A stretch of DNA of 64,000 bases from CALMKX01 sp036274895 (lineage in GTDB: Bacteria; Acidobacteriota; Thermoanaerobaculia; Multivoradales; SZUA-115), in assembly GCA_036274895.1 (NCBI GenBank), contig DASUEU010000049.1, positions 248,001-312,000 on the forward strand. The letters are read 5' to 3'. A program made the position numbers and the translations under genes. Positions 41,142 through 49,183 of this stretch are shown here, one piece after another. Position 1 is the stretch's first letter. Every line of letters begins with the position of its first letter. A model generated the notes under the pieces. The model ran no database searches and had not been told where the DNA came from. It saw only the letters and a program-made list of their open reading frames with translations.

Positions 41142-44000
41142 GTGTCGAGGAGAAGCACAGCGTTCGTTTCCCGTCGCCTGGCCGTCGCTTTGGCGACACT
41201 CTTGATCGCCGCTGCCGCTTTCTTTCTGGCGGACCGCAGCCTCGATCTCCAAGAGGAGGCCCTCGCCTCCGTCCCGTTCGCCGGCAGCGAGCGGGAGACA
41301 CCCCTCCAGGCCGTGCCCTTCCCGGCTGGCAAGGACGACGAGACCAGCACGATCAAGGGCCACGCAGCACGCCAGTGGTATCTGATGACCTATCCGACCG
41401 GTCGCCTCCCCAGCCAGGCATGGGACAAGGCGCGGTCCTGGGTCGAGCGCGAGGTTCGCGACGCACAGCCCTGGCAGGGAGAGTCCCTCCAGCCGCCGGG
41501 CGAGCTCTACGAGAAAGCGTTCATTGCTCCCGGAACCAACACCTGGGTGAGCTACGGCCCCAGACCGCTCGACAGCGTCGGCACGACCAACAACGCCTAT
41601 CGCTACGGCCTCGTGGGTGGGCGCATCTCCGTCGGCGGCCTTGCGGTCGACCCGGTGGACACCAACGTCGCCTATGCCGGGTTTGCGGCCGGCGGTTTGT
41701 GGAAGACCACCAGCTTGGGCGCCGCCACGGTGACCTGGACGCCGCTCTGGGATGACAAGGACTTCGTCACCCAGGCCGCCGGCGCCATTGAGATCGACCC
41801 GAACGACCACAACACGATCTACGTCGGAACCGGCGACTGGGCCGCTCGGGATCAGTTCGGTGCGGGCATCATGAAGTCGACCGACGGGGGCGCCACTTGG
41901 AGCCAGCTTGGGGCCAGCGTGTTCACTCCTTACTCGCCGACCCATCCGGCCGGCGGCAACCGTTGGGACAACCAGAACATCCGTTCGATCGAGGTGGATC
42001 CCAACGATTCCTCGACGATCCTCGTTGGCACCCGGGTCGACCTTTACATTTCGCACGACAGCGGCGCCACCTGGGAGATCTGCGGCTTCGGCAGCGGCTA
42101 CACCGACCCTTCCGCCTCGAACCCGACGCAGAACGCCTTGAACCGCATCAGCAGCATCTATCTCGACGGCCGAGGTGTGAACACCGTGGCCTACGTGGCG
42201 GTGGGCTACCAGAGCAACAACGGCAACGGCAACAACGGCGTCTACCGTTTCACCGTACCGAGCTCGGGCTGTCCGGCGTGGCCTTCCGACTTCACCACGC
42301 TCTTCGGCGGCTTCCCGGCCAACACCGGCAACGGTGTCAACCAGAACGCCGGCGGCAGCATCACCGGCCGCATCGAGTTGGCTGCCGGTACGGGAACGGA
42401 CGGCGGGCTGACTCTCTACGCGCAGATGTCCGAAGCGGTCAACCTGACGGCTGACGGCACCTACGTGCTGCGGCCTGATGGTGGCTCGACGACCTGGACC
42501 AAGCTCACCGGCAGCACGGCGTCGGCGTACAAAAACTGTGCGAACGGTTCCTCGGGCACCGGTCAGGACTGGTACGACCTCTTCATCGCGGCCGACCCGG
42601 CCAACGACAAGACGCTCTACATCGGCCACATCGACGCTTTCAAGGCCACGGTCAACTCGACCTACACCGCTCTGACTCTGACCACCGCCTCGAACCTGAC
42701 CAACGTCTACTCCACCGGTTGCGCTTCCTACGGCAAGGTCCACCCGGACCAGCACGCCTTCGCCTTCGTCCCGGGTACGGCCGGAGCCGCTTTCCTGCTC
42801 GGCAACGACGGCGGGGTCTACTACAACTCCAATCGTGGCGACGTGAACTCGTGGAAGCAGCTCAACGACTCGTTCAATACCCACCAGTTCTACGCCGGGC
42901 AGATCGGGCGCGATTTCGCTGGCGGCGGGATGGGCGGCCTCCAGTGGTGGTTGGGCGGCATGCAGGACAACGGCAACGCCAGCTGGAAGTCCTCGCAGTC
43001 GAACCTGACCTCGACCGGCCGCTCGGTCGGCGGTGACGGCTTCTTCACCACCTTCGACGTCCTGGCCGGCACCGAGACCGCTGGTTGGTGGTTCACGGAG
43101 TACACCTACGGCTCGGTCTACTGCTCGAAGAACAGCGGTGCCGACGGCCCCTTCCAGTCGAACTGCGGTCCCACCCAGACCGGTACTGCGGACTGGAGCG
43201 CACCACTCATCCTGGACACCCTCCACTGCTCCAGCACCATCTGTCGCAACACGATGTTCGGTGAGGACTACGTCCACCTCGCCGGGGCCTACACCAACAA
43301 CAAGCCGACCTGGCGGCGCGTCTCGCCACTTCTCACTCGCGGCGGCTCGGCGGATTCGATCATCACCGTCAACTTCGCGCCCAGCGAGCCCAAGTCAGCC
43401 GTTGCGGGAACCAGCGATGGGAAGGTCTGGTGGTCGGAGAACACCTACACCGGCACCAGCTGCACGCAAGCAGCGGCCAATACGGCTTCCTTCAGCTGCA
43501 GCCCGAACACCGGGGCGACCTGGCGTGACGTGGACTCGACCAACGCCACGCTGCCCAATCGGGCGATCCTGGGCGTGGCGGTGGATCCCGCCAATCACCG
43601 CATGATCTACGCCGCCGTGGGTGGCTTCGACGAGAACACTCCGACCACTCCGGGGCACCTCTTCCAGTTCAGCTGGAACGGTTCGGCCTGGACCCGCAGC
43701 AACAAGTCCGGCAACTTGCCCAACGTGCCGGCGGCATCGGTGGCGGTGAATCCGCACAACCGCAAGCAGGTCTTCGTCGGTACGCACTTCGGCTTCTATT
43801 ACACGGACGACATCGACGTCGCCAGCCCGGTGTGGACCCGCTACCAGTGGGGCCTGCCCAACACGGTGATCCAGTACTTGACGGTGGACCGTGGTTCGGC
43901 GGCGACCCCCTATCTGGGCACGACCCTGATGGCCTTCACCTACGGCCGCGGCGTCTTCGCCATCCGGCTGCCTACCTCGGGTAGTTTCCCCGGTCACTGA
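41142..44000 (+). CDS. Large secreted beta-propeller (BNR/Asp-box) protein
   Basis: I start at GTG 41142 because AAGGAGAG lies 6 bases upstream and the reading gives a proper signal segment (MSRRSTAFVSRRLAVALATL then LIAAAAFFLA). The product is 952 residues. After a leader to about 120, repeated blades carry Asp-box motifs such as STDGGATWSQ (about 245) and SHDSGATWE (about 305), and VDPxxxNxxYxG units, as in sialidase/VPS10/GH74-type propellers. No catalytic residues can be assigned. It is exported and probably binds or degrades extracellular polymer or protein. A strong terminator follows. Confidence 0.82.
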   Translation: MSRRSTAFVSRRLAVALATLLIAAAAFFLADRSLDLQEEALASVPFAGSERETPLQAVPFPAGKDDETSTIKGHAARQWYLMTYPTGRLPSQAWDKARSWVEREVRDAQPWQGESLQPPGELYEKAFIAPGTNTWVSYGPRPLDSVGTTNNAYRYGLVGGRISVGGLAVDPVDTNVAYAGFAAGGLWKTTSLGAATVTWTPLWDDKDFVTQAAGAIEIDPNDHNTIYVGTGDWAARDQFGAGIMKSTDGGATWSQLGASVFTPYSPTHPAGGNRWDNQNIRSIEVDPNDSSTILVGTRVDLYISHDSGATWEICGFGSGYTDPSASNPTQNALNRISSIYLDGRGVNTVAYVAVGYQSNNGNGNNGVYRFTVPSSGCPAWPSDFTTLFGGFPANTGNGVNQNAGGSITGRIELAAGTGTDGGLTLYAQMSEAVNLTADGTYVLRPDGGSTTWTKLTGSTASAYKNCANGSSGTGQDWYDLFIAADPANDKTLYIGHIDAFKATVNSTYTALTLTTASNLTNVYSTGCASYGKVHPDQHAFAFVPGTAGAAFLLGNDGGVYYNSNRGDVNSWKQLNDSFNTHQFYAGQIGRDFAGGGMGGLQWWLGGMQDNGNASWKSSQSNLTSTGRSVGGDGFFTTFDVLAGTETAGWWFTEYTYGSVYCSKNSGADGPFQSNCGPTQTGTADWSAPLILDTLHCSSTICRNTMFGEDYVHLAGAYTNNKPTWRRVSPLLTRGGSADSIITVNFAPSEPKSAVAGTSDGKVWWSENTYTGTSCTQAAANTASFSCSPNTGATWRDVDSTNATLPNRAILGVAVDPANHRMIYAAVGGFDENTPTTPGHLFQFSWNGSAWTRSNKSGNLPNVPAASVAVNPHNRKQVFVGTHFGFYYTDDIDVASPVWTRYQWGLPNTVIQYLTVDRGSAATPYLGTTLMAFTYGRGVFAIRLPTSGSFPGH

Positions 44001-44006
44001 GCTTCA

Positions 44007-44038
44007 GTTGGGTCCTGGTCGCCTGGCCAGGACCCAAC
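44007..44038. terminator. 12-bp hairpin between convergent genes
   Basis: GTTGGGTCCTGG (44007-44018) and CCAGGACCCAAC (44027-44038) form a perfect 12-bp stem with an 8-base loop, 6 bases after the propeller gene stop and 14 bases from the convergent regulator stop. It likely terminates both. Confidence 0.75.
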
Positions 44039-44052
44039 GCCTCACTCCAGGG

Positions 44053-45501
44053 CTATCCACCCGAGCTTCCCCTCAGGGCCCGAAAGTCCTCCTTGCGCAG
44101 GCCGAGCTCGCGCATCTTGTCGTAGAGCGATCGGGGGTCGAGGCCCGCACGGCGGGCCGTCTCGCCGATTCGACCCTGTGTGACCCGGAGCTGCTCGCTG
44201 AGATAGGAGCGCTCGAGATCCCGCACCACCTCGCCCTTAAGGGCCTTGAGCGAGCGTTCCAGCCAGTCGGCCGGCAGGGCCAGGCCGGAGTGGCCGTTGC
44301 CAGGGCCGAGACCAGCGCCGATACCACCCCGTCGCGCGATGTTCTCGGGCAGGTCCGCGAGGTCGATCACCGCGCCCTCGGAGAGCAGCACCGTGCGCTC
44401 CATGACGTTGATCAACTCGCGCACGTTGCCCGGCCATGCGTACTCGAGCAGGGCGTCGAGGGCCTCTGGGCTGATGGTCTCGGCCTGACGGCCCAGCCGC
44501 AGCCGAAAGCGGTTCAGGTAGCTTTGGGCCAGGGCGGGGATGTCCTCCCGGCGTTCTCGCAACGGCGGCACGGTGAGGGTGACCACGCCCAGCCGGTAGT
44601 AGAGGTCGCTGCGGAACTCCTTGCTTTCGATCGCTTCCTCGAGCTGACGGTTGGTCGCCGCCATCACGCGGACGTCGACTTCGATGGTCTGCTCGCCCCC
44701 GACCCGCTGGATCTTGCGCTCCTGGAGAACCCGCAGCAGCTTGGCCTGGAGGTGCGGCGGCATCTCGGCGATCTCGTCGAGGAAGATCGTGCCCCGGTGG
44801 GCCAGCTCGAAGTAGCCACGGCGCGAGCGGATGGCGCCCGTGAAGGCACCCTTCTCGTGGCCGAACAGCTCGCTCTCGAGCAGAGTGTCGGGGACGGCGG
44901 CGAGATTGACGCCGATGAAGGGGGCGGAGGCCCGCGGGCCTTCCGTGTGGATCGCTCGTGCCAGCCATTCCTTGCCCACTCCGGTCTCGCCGAGGATCAG
45001 CAGAGAGCTGTCCGAGGCGGCGACGCGGCGGGCGAGGTTCAACAGCTCCTGCATCGCCTCGCTGGCGGAGGCGAAATCCGAGAGGTGATAGTCTTCGTCC
45101 GGTTGTTCAGCCCGCAGACGGTTGATCAGGGACTCCCGCCGCCGGTTCACCAGCGTGCGCAGGGTCTGGGCCATCACGGGATCGGAGAGGGCGGGGGAGA
45201 GCACGGCGAAGCACCCCGCCGCGAGCAGGGCTGCGCGGTCCTCGGGGTCCTCGCGCTGCTGGAGAACGATCAGCTCGGCGCGGTCCGGCAGCTTTCGTAG
45301 AGCGGAGATGAGCTCCCCGGGTGGGTCGGTGAGGGCCGAGCGCTCAACGACGACGAGGTCGGCGCTTTCGCGGGCCAGGCCCTCCCAGAGCCTCTCGGCG
45401 GAGGCCGCCGCGAAGACCAGCACGTTGGGCTGAGCGATCAGGCGGCTGACCCGGCGATAGAGTCCCGGCTCTTCGATGACGAGTAAGATTCGGATCAACA
45501 T
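44053..45501 (-). CDS. NtrC-type sigma-54 activator with a pseudo-receiver domain
   Basis: The 482-residue product has a receiver-like N-terminus (about 1-120), a full sigma-54 AAA+ domain (about 145-385) with Walker A GETGVGKE (about 171), GAFTGA (about 219) and Walker B GTIFLDEI, and a Fis-type HTH (about 440-475; GRIGETARRAGLDPRSLYDK). In the receiver the acidic pair is Glu10-Glu11, the phospho-acceptor Asp is Glu53 (VVVERSAL) and the conserved Lys is absent. It should not be phosphorylated and may be locked in an active-like state or sense something else. TAGAAT lies at 45531-45526 upstream. It is divergent from the gene run with the sigma-54 promoter at 45636. Confidence 0.92.
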   Translation of the reverse strand: MLIRILLVIEEPGLYRRVSRLIAQPNVLVFAAASAERLWEGLARESADLVVVERSALTDPPGELISALRKLPDRAELIVLQQREDPEDRAALLAAGCFAVLSPALSDPVMAQTLRTLVNRRRESLINRLRAEQPDEDYHLSDFASASEAMQELLNLARRVAASDSSLLILGETGVGKEWLARAIHTEGPRASAPFIGVNLAAVPDTLLESELFGHEKGAFTGAIRSRRGYFELAHRGTIFLDEIAEMPPHLQAKLLRVLQERKIQRVGGEQTIEVDVRVMAATNRQLEEAIESKEFRSDLYYRLGVVTLTVPPLRERREDIPALAQSYLNRFRLRLGRQAETISPEALDALLEYAWPGNVRELINVMERTVLLSEGAVIDLADLPENIARRGGIGAGLGPGNGHSGLALPADWLERSLKALKGEVVRDLERSYLSEQLRVTQGRIGETARRAGLDPRSLYDKMRELGLRKEDFRALRGSSGG

Positions 45502-45584
45502 TTCCGATGATTCCTCGGTTTCGGCATTCTACACCCGATTTCGGTGGAGTTGCCAGCTCCGATTCTCCAAGGTGCCAGCAGCGA

Positions 45585-45605
45585 GACGCCCACAATGCGG
45601 GCGTC
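45585..45605. promoter_or_regulatory. Inverted repeat, possible activator binding site
   Basis: GACGCCC-N7-GGGCGTC is a perfect 7-bp dyad 31 bases upstream of the -24 element. Enhancer-binding proteins use such dyads as upstream activating sites. The link to the adjacent NtrC-type protein is inference. Confidence 0.35.
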
Positions 45606-45635
45606 CAGGGGCTTGAGACGGGGGACTTGGGTTCC

Positions 45636-45650
45636 TGGCACCGAGTTTGC
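45636..45650 (+). promoter_or_regulatory. Sigma-54 promoter
   Basis: TGGCACC-GAGT-TTGC matches the -24/-12 consensus TGGCACG-N4-TTGC at all but one base with exact spacing (GG at 45637-45638, GC at 45649-45650). Transcription would start near 45662 and read into the lipoprotein-L,D-transpeptidase genes. A sigma-54 activator gene is divergent and adjacent. Confidence 0.65.
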
Positions 45651-46005
45651 CATAATAGGTCGCCGATGACGGGGGCACGTGCGAGTGTGTCGTGCGGCTC
45701 CCTCGAAGTCGCTACGGTCCTTTGAAGGCTTGAACCCGAGGGCGAAACGTGCCCACCACGGCTGGCAAACCCCCGGCGCCCGTTCCGGAGCGCAGGATGG
45801 TTCTGAACCCGCCTGGAGGCGCCAAGGGCCCACTCGGCAAGAATGCGGGGGGAGCGGGCGCGACCAAGCGTCCGTTGGAGTCCCTGCCCAAGCGTTAACC
45901 GAAGACAGCCTATGGTCGGGAGGTAGATTCTGGTCGTCAGATCTGCATCCGCTGCCCAGGCTGGGTTCACCCGGACCGTGATTCTCTTTTGAGGAGATTG
46001 TCAAG

Positions 46006-46617
46006 ATGCGCAGCAAGACCACTCTCGTGATCGCGGTGCTGTTGTCCTCGGCGCTGCTCGTGACGGGTTGCGCCAAGCCGCCCCAGGTCGAGATCGACGC
46101 CGCCAAGGCCGCCCTCGACGCCGCCGTGGCCGCCAAGGCCGAGACCTACGCGGGCCCGGAGCTCTCCGCCGCCCGTGAGGCGATGAACGCCGCCCAGGCC
46201 GAGATCGACACCCAGGCCGGCAAGTTCGCCCTCTTCCGCTCCTACAAGAACGCCAAGACCCTCCTCGCCGACGCGCTGACCAAGGCCAACGCTGCCAAGG
46301 ACGCTGCCGTCGCCAACATGGAGAAGGCCAAGCAGGAGGCCACCGCCGCCATCGAGGCCGCCAAGGCCGCCGTTGCCGGTGCCCAGACCGAGCTGACCAC
46401 CCTCGAAGGCTGCAAGCGCAAGCCGAAGGGCTTCGCTGCCGACCTGACCGTGCTCAAGGGCACCCTCGACGGCCTCGTCGCCGAGCTGCCGAACCTCGAC
46501 ACCTCCTTCGGCTCCGAGGACTACCTCGGTGCCAAGTCGGCCGCCGAGGCTCTGACCTCCCGTGCGCAGACCCTGGTCACCGACCTCCAGAACGCCAAGA
46601 CGAAGATCAAGTGCTAA
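46006..46617 (+). CDS. Lipoprotein with DUF4398-like helical region
   Basis: The 203-residue product has a lipoprotein signal: MRSKTTLVIAVLLSSALLVT then the lipobox LVTGC (Cys about 22). The rest is an Ala/Lys/Glu-rich helical coil (about 28-130; VEIDAAKAALDAAVAAKAET) of the DUF4398 kind. It is probably anchored in the outer membrane facing peptidoglycan, in the manner of Lpp-like or OmpA-partner lipoproteins. A strong GAGGAG precedes the ATG. The stop TAA shares its A with the ATG of the next gene. A rho-independent terminator lies inside that next gene's 5' end. Confidence 0.85.
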   Translation: MRSKTTLVIAVLLSSALLVTGCAKPPQVEIDAAKAALDAAVAAKAETYAGPELSAAREAMNAAQAEIDTQAGKFALFRSYKNAKTLLADALTKANAAKDAAVANMEKAKQEATAAIEAAKAAVAGAQTELTTLEGCKRKPKGFAADLTVLKGTLDGLVAELPNLDTSFGSEDYLGAKSAAEALTSRAQTLVTDLQNAKTKIKC

Positions 46618-47732
46618 TGACGGTCGGTGGCTCTCGGGCACACCGAAAGGCGGCGGCTTGGCGCCGCCGCCTTTTTTTAGTTGCCTGCGGCTTCGCCCTC
46701 GGTGGTGGTGCTTTCCTCTTCGCCAAGCAGGCCGAGGTTCCCTACGACGTTGCGACTGCCCGTTCGATCGCACACAAGGTCGCGGGCAACCTGGCCCCCG
46801 AAGTGCCGCAGAAGGCCCAGCACCTCAGGATCCTGATCGACCTCGCCGAAAAGATCACAGTTCTCGAGCGCCAGCAGCCGATCTGGCGCCGTAACGATGA
46901 GTCGGTGGCAGCGGCCTGGGGCCGTGCCCTCGATCTCGCCATCACCTCCCTGCGTGAGCTCCGTGAGCAGCGGGTCGCCGCGCGTGAGCGCTGGTCGGTC
47001 GTCGAGAAGCAAGCACTCGCCGCGCTGGTACAAGCTCGGTCGGAGGTCAGGACGCCGGGCCTGAGTCGGACGGAGCAATCCCTGCTGCAGCAGGCGGAGG
47101 TGGCCTTCGAGCGGGCCAAGAGGCTCGCGCAGCGAGGCGCCAAGGCCCAGGCAGCCAAGTCGGCCGAGCTGACCATCCAGCGATCGCAGCAGATCCACAA
47201 CGCCTTCACCAGTCTGCTGTCGCGCTTCAGCGATCGGGCCTCGCTTTCCGAGTGGCGGGCCATGGTCGACGCCACCATCGCCGAATCCGCCCGGGAGAAG
47301 ACCACAGTCTTCGTGGTCGACAAGCTACGCCGCCAGCTGGACGTCTACAACCATGGCAAGAGGGTAGCGAGCTTCGACGTCGAGCTGGGATCGAAAGGGC
47401 TGCGGCGGAAGATGCACGCGGGCGACAAGGCCACTCCCGAGGGGCGTTATCGAGTCACCGAAGTGCGCACCCGAGGCCAGACTCGCTATTACAAAGCCCT
47501 GATGCTCGACTACCCCAACGCGGAGGACCGCAACCGCTACGAGCTGATGAGACGACGTGGCCAGATCCCCAAGGGAGTCGGCATGGGCAGTCTGATCGAG
47601 ATCCACGGCGACGGCGGCAAGGGCAAGGACTGGACCGACGGCTGCATCGCGCTGACCAACAACGAGATGGACAAGCTTTTTCAGTACGCTCGTGTCAACA
47701 CCGTGGTCACGATCGTCGGCACCGTACCCTGA
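46617..47732 (+). CDS. L,D-transpeptidase (YkuD) with long helical N-terminus
   Basis: From ATG 46617 (overlapping the lipoprotein stop) the product is 371 residues. An N-terminal export signal (HRKAAAWRRRLFLVACGFAL, about 10-29, then GGGAFLFAK) is followed by a helical region (about 45-220) and a YkuD domain (about 222-371). The catalytic stretch is IEIHGDGGKGKDWTDGCIAL, with Cys in TDGC where SHGC is usual; His and Cys are kept. L,D-transpeptidases make 3-3 peptidoglycan cross-links or attach lipoproteins. The signal peptide is encoded across the intrinsic terminator. Confidence 0.85.
   Translation: MTVGGSRAHRKAAAWRRRLFLVACGFALGGGAFLFAKQAEVPYDVATARSIAHKVAGNLAPEVPQKAQHLRILIDLAEKITVLERQQPIWRRNDESVAAAWGRALDLAITSLRELREQRVAARERWSVVEKQALAALVQARSEVRTPGLSRTEQSLLQQAEVAFERAKRLAQRGAKAQAAKSAELTIQRSQQIHNAFTSLLSRFSDRASLSEWRAMVDATIAESAREKTTVFVVDKLRRQLDVYNHGKRVASFDVELGSKGLRRKMHAGDKATPEGRYRVTEVRTRGQTRYYKALMLDYPNAEDRNRYELMRRRGQIPKGVGMGSLIEIHGDGGKGKDWTDGCIALTNNEMDKLFQYARVNTVVTIVGTVP
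46646..46678 (+). terminator. Rho-independent terminator inside the next reading frame
   Basis: AAA-GGCGGCGGC (46646-46657), loop TTGGC, GCCGCCGCC (46663-46671), then seven T (46672-46678). It is the best intrinsic terminator in the window, 29 bases past the lipoprotein stop. It overlaps codons 10-21 of the L,D-transpeptidase gene starting at 46617, so it probably works as an attenuator giving more lipoprotein than transpeptidase mRNA. Confidence 0.8.
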
Positions 47733-47743
47733 GGGAGGGACTG

Positions 47744-48457
47744 GTGAACGTTCCACTCGAGAATCAGAGCCCGGTGGCGATCGAGTCGGTCGCTGTGCCG
47801 GAGATCGCGGCCCGACCGCGGCGGAGGGTCTTCGTCGGCCTCTTAGCCGTGCTCCTGGGGCTGGTGACCGCGGCCCTTCTGGTGTTGGGCTTCATCTTCG
47901 TCCAGGGAGGCTGGTACGCGCCCCTCGAGCTGACCTATCCAGCAGGCGCGGCGGCGCCGGCGCCGGGCTCCAAGGAAGAGAAGCTGGCCAAGAAGATCGC
48001 TGCCTTCTCCCCGCGCGGCTTCTACCTGGTCGTCGACACCTACGGCAACCGGCTTCGGGTGTTCAAGAACGGTGAGCTGCTCCGCGAGGCCGTCTGCTCG
48101 ACCGGTAGCGGCACCGTGCTCAAGGACCCGCGCACCGGCAAGGTCTGGGTTTTTGACACACCGCTCGGCGAGCACGAGGTCCAGCGCAAGGTGAAGAACC
48201 CGATTTGGGTCAAGCCCGACTGGGCCTTCATCGAAGAGGGCTATCAGCCACCGCCCTCGGGTTCCCAGGAGCGTTATGACGACTTCTCGCTGGGAGACTA
48301 CGGCCTCTACCTCGGCGATGGCTACATCATCCACGGCACGGTCTTCCAGACCCTGCTCGGGCGCCGCGTCACTCACGGCTGCATCCGTCTCGGCGATGCC
48401 GACCTCGAATATGTCTACAAGACCGTTCCGCTGGGCTCTCGCGTTTATATCTTCTAG
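47744..48457 (+). CDS. L,D-transpeptidase (YkuD), membrane-anchored
   Basis: The GTG at 47744 with GAGGGAGGGA upstream starts a 237-residue protein. One membrane segment (about 29-52; VFVGLLAVLLGLVTAALLVL) precedes a YkuD domain (about 85-237) with IIHGTVFQTLLGRRVTHGCI followed by RLGDADLEYV, giving the canonical His and HGC Cys. It follows the first transpeptidase by 11 bases. Two YkuD enzymes beside a lipoprotein fit a joint role in tying the outer membrane to peptidoglycan. Confidence 0.88.
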   Translation: MNVPLENQSPVAIESVAVPEIAARPRRRVFVGLLAVLLGLVTAALLVLGFIFVQGGWYAPLELTYPAGAAAPAPGSKEEKLAKKIAAFSPRGFYLVVDTYGNRLRVFKNGELLREAVCSTGSGTVLKDPRTGKVWVFDTPLGEHEVQRKVKNPIWVKPDWAFIEEGYQPPPSGSQERYDDFSLGDYGLYLGDGYIIHGTVFQTLLGRRVTHGCIRLGDADLEYVYKTVPLGSRVYIF

Positions 48458-49130
48458 CCTCGTCGTGAGCTTCGCCGCCTTCACTCTGGCGGCAAGCGCA
48501 GCGCGGAGCTCGAAAGGCAAGGAAGAGCCGCAGGCTCCTCCGGGGCACCGCATCGAAGCGGAGTACTCCCAGGCTCGAGACAAGGGGGTCTACCTCATGC
48601 TGCGCCCACGCACCCGGGAGCTGCAGGTCCGCTCGAGGGGCATCGTGCTCGAGTCGGTGGCCCTCACGGACGTGAGCTTCCTGCGCTACCGTCCGGCCCT
48701 GGGGGATGCTCACCTCGAGGCCCAGCTGCCGGTGCTCTGGACGGTGGCGCAAGACGTCGACATCAGCCACCGCAAGGTGATCGCGCCGACCGAGCTGCGC
48801 CCGTATCCGGAGGAGGGGCAGGAAGAGGAGGAGCAGAACACCCAAATCGCGGTGCCACCCGACCAGGGAGAGCCTCTGCCGACCCCCCCGCCCTCCTATC
48901 TGATCCGACTGGACGACGGCTGGCAGATCCTGGTCGCCCAGGAAGTCCCGGCCCGGGGCTGGAAGAAGCGCATCCTGGCCGCGCTCCAGGATGGCTGGAA
49001 TCGGCTCCGGGGCGAGCAGATCGAGACCTCGGACCTGGTGGTGCTCGCGACCTCTCCGGAGCACGCCCAGCGCATCCACCATCTCTTCCGAGCCGGCATG
49101 CAGATCTTGCTCGACAGCGAAGCGTCTTAG
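48411..49130 (+). CDS. Secreted protein of unknown function in the L,D-transpeptidase operon
   Basis: I start at ATG 48411, inside the end of the preceding gene, because it gives a good signal peptide (MSTRPFRWALAFISSSLVVS, then FAAFTLAASAA). A GTG at 48465 would lose the basic n-region. The product is 239 residues with a Pro/Glu-rich middle (about 140-165) and no known domain. The C-terminal part (SYLIRLDDGWQILVAQEVPA) is likely globular. It is probably periplasmic and works with the two L,D-transpeptidases. A 46-base overlap is unusual, so the start is uncertain. Confidence 0.65.
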   Translation: MSTRPFRWALAFISSSLVVSFAAFTLAASAARSSKGKEEPQAPPGHRIEAEYSQARDKGVYLMLRPRTRELQVRSRGIVLESVALTDVSFLRYRPALGDAHLEAQLPVLWTVAQDVDISHRKVIAPTELRPYPEEGQEEEEQNTQIAVPPDQGEPLPTPPPSYLIRLDDGWQILVAQEVPARGWKKRILAALQDGWNRLRGEQIETSDLVVLATSPEHAQRIHHLFRAGMQILLDSEAS

Positions 49131-49168
49131 CTCCTCGTCCGCTGCTTCCTCATCTGGGCGCCGGAACG

Positions 49169-49174
49169 TAGAAT
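49169..49174 (+). promoter_or_regulatory. -10 hexamer TAGAAT for the SLC13-type carrier
   Basis: TAGAAT lies 9 bases before ATG 49184, and there is no Shine-Dalgarno. A start of transcription within 2 bases of the ATG would make the message leaderless or nearly so. Confidence 0.4.
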
Positions 49175-49183
49175 CCGGCCGTC

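Larger units (their letters stand above)
45502..46005. other. Long intergenic region between the sigma-54 activator and the lipoprotein operon
   Basis: These 504 bases hold no gene I can support. They contain the reverse -10 TAGAAT of the activator gene (45526-45531), an inverted repeat (45585-45605), a forward sigma-54 promoter (45636-45650) and then about 340 bases of transcribed leader up to the lipoprotein ATG. A small RNA or a structured leader could lie in 45662-45990. TTTTGAGGAG (about 45986-45996) is the ribosome site for the next gene. Confidence 0.55.

Noticed and set aside
40674..43277. Open frame of 867 codons on the reverse strand, antisense to lipB and the beta-propeller gene
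   Set aside because: The forward strand has intact lipB motifs and Asp-box repeats with a good ribosome site. The reverse product is Val/Arg/Gly-rich with no domain.
45551..45580. Second sigma-54 promoter facing the activator gene on the reverse strand
   Set aside because: CTGGCACC is present on the reverse strand, but the -12 GC is missing at the required distance.
45679..45981. Possible 100-residue gene downstream of the sigma-54 promoter
   Set aside because: No ribosome site, no hydrophobic or domain pattern, and Arg/Gly/Pro/Trp composition typical of chance frames. A leader or small RNA is more likely, but that is also unproven.
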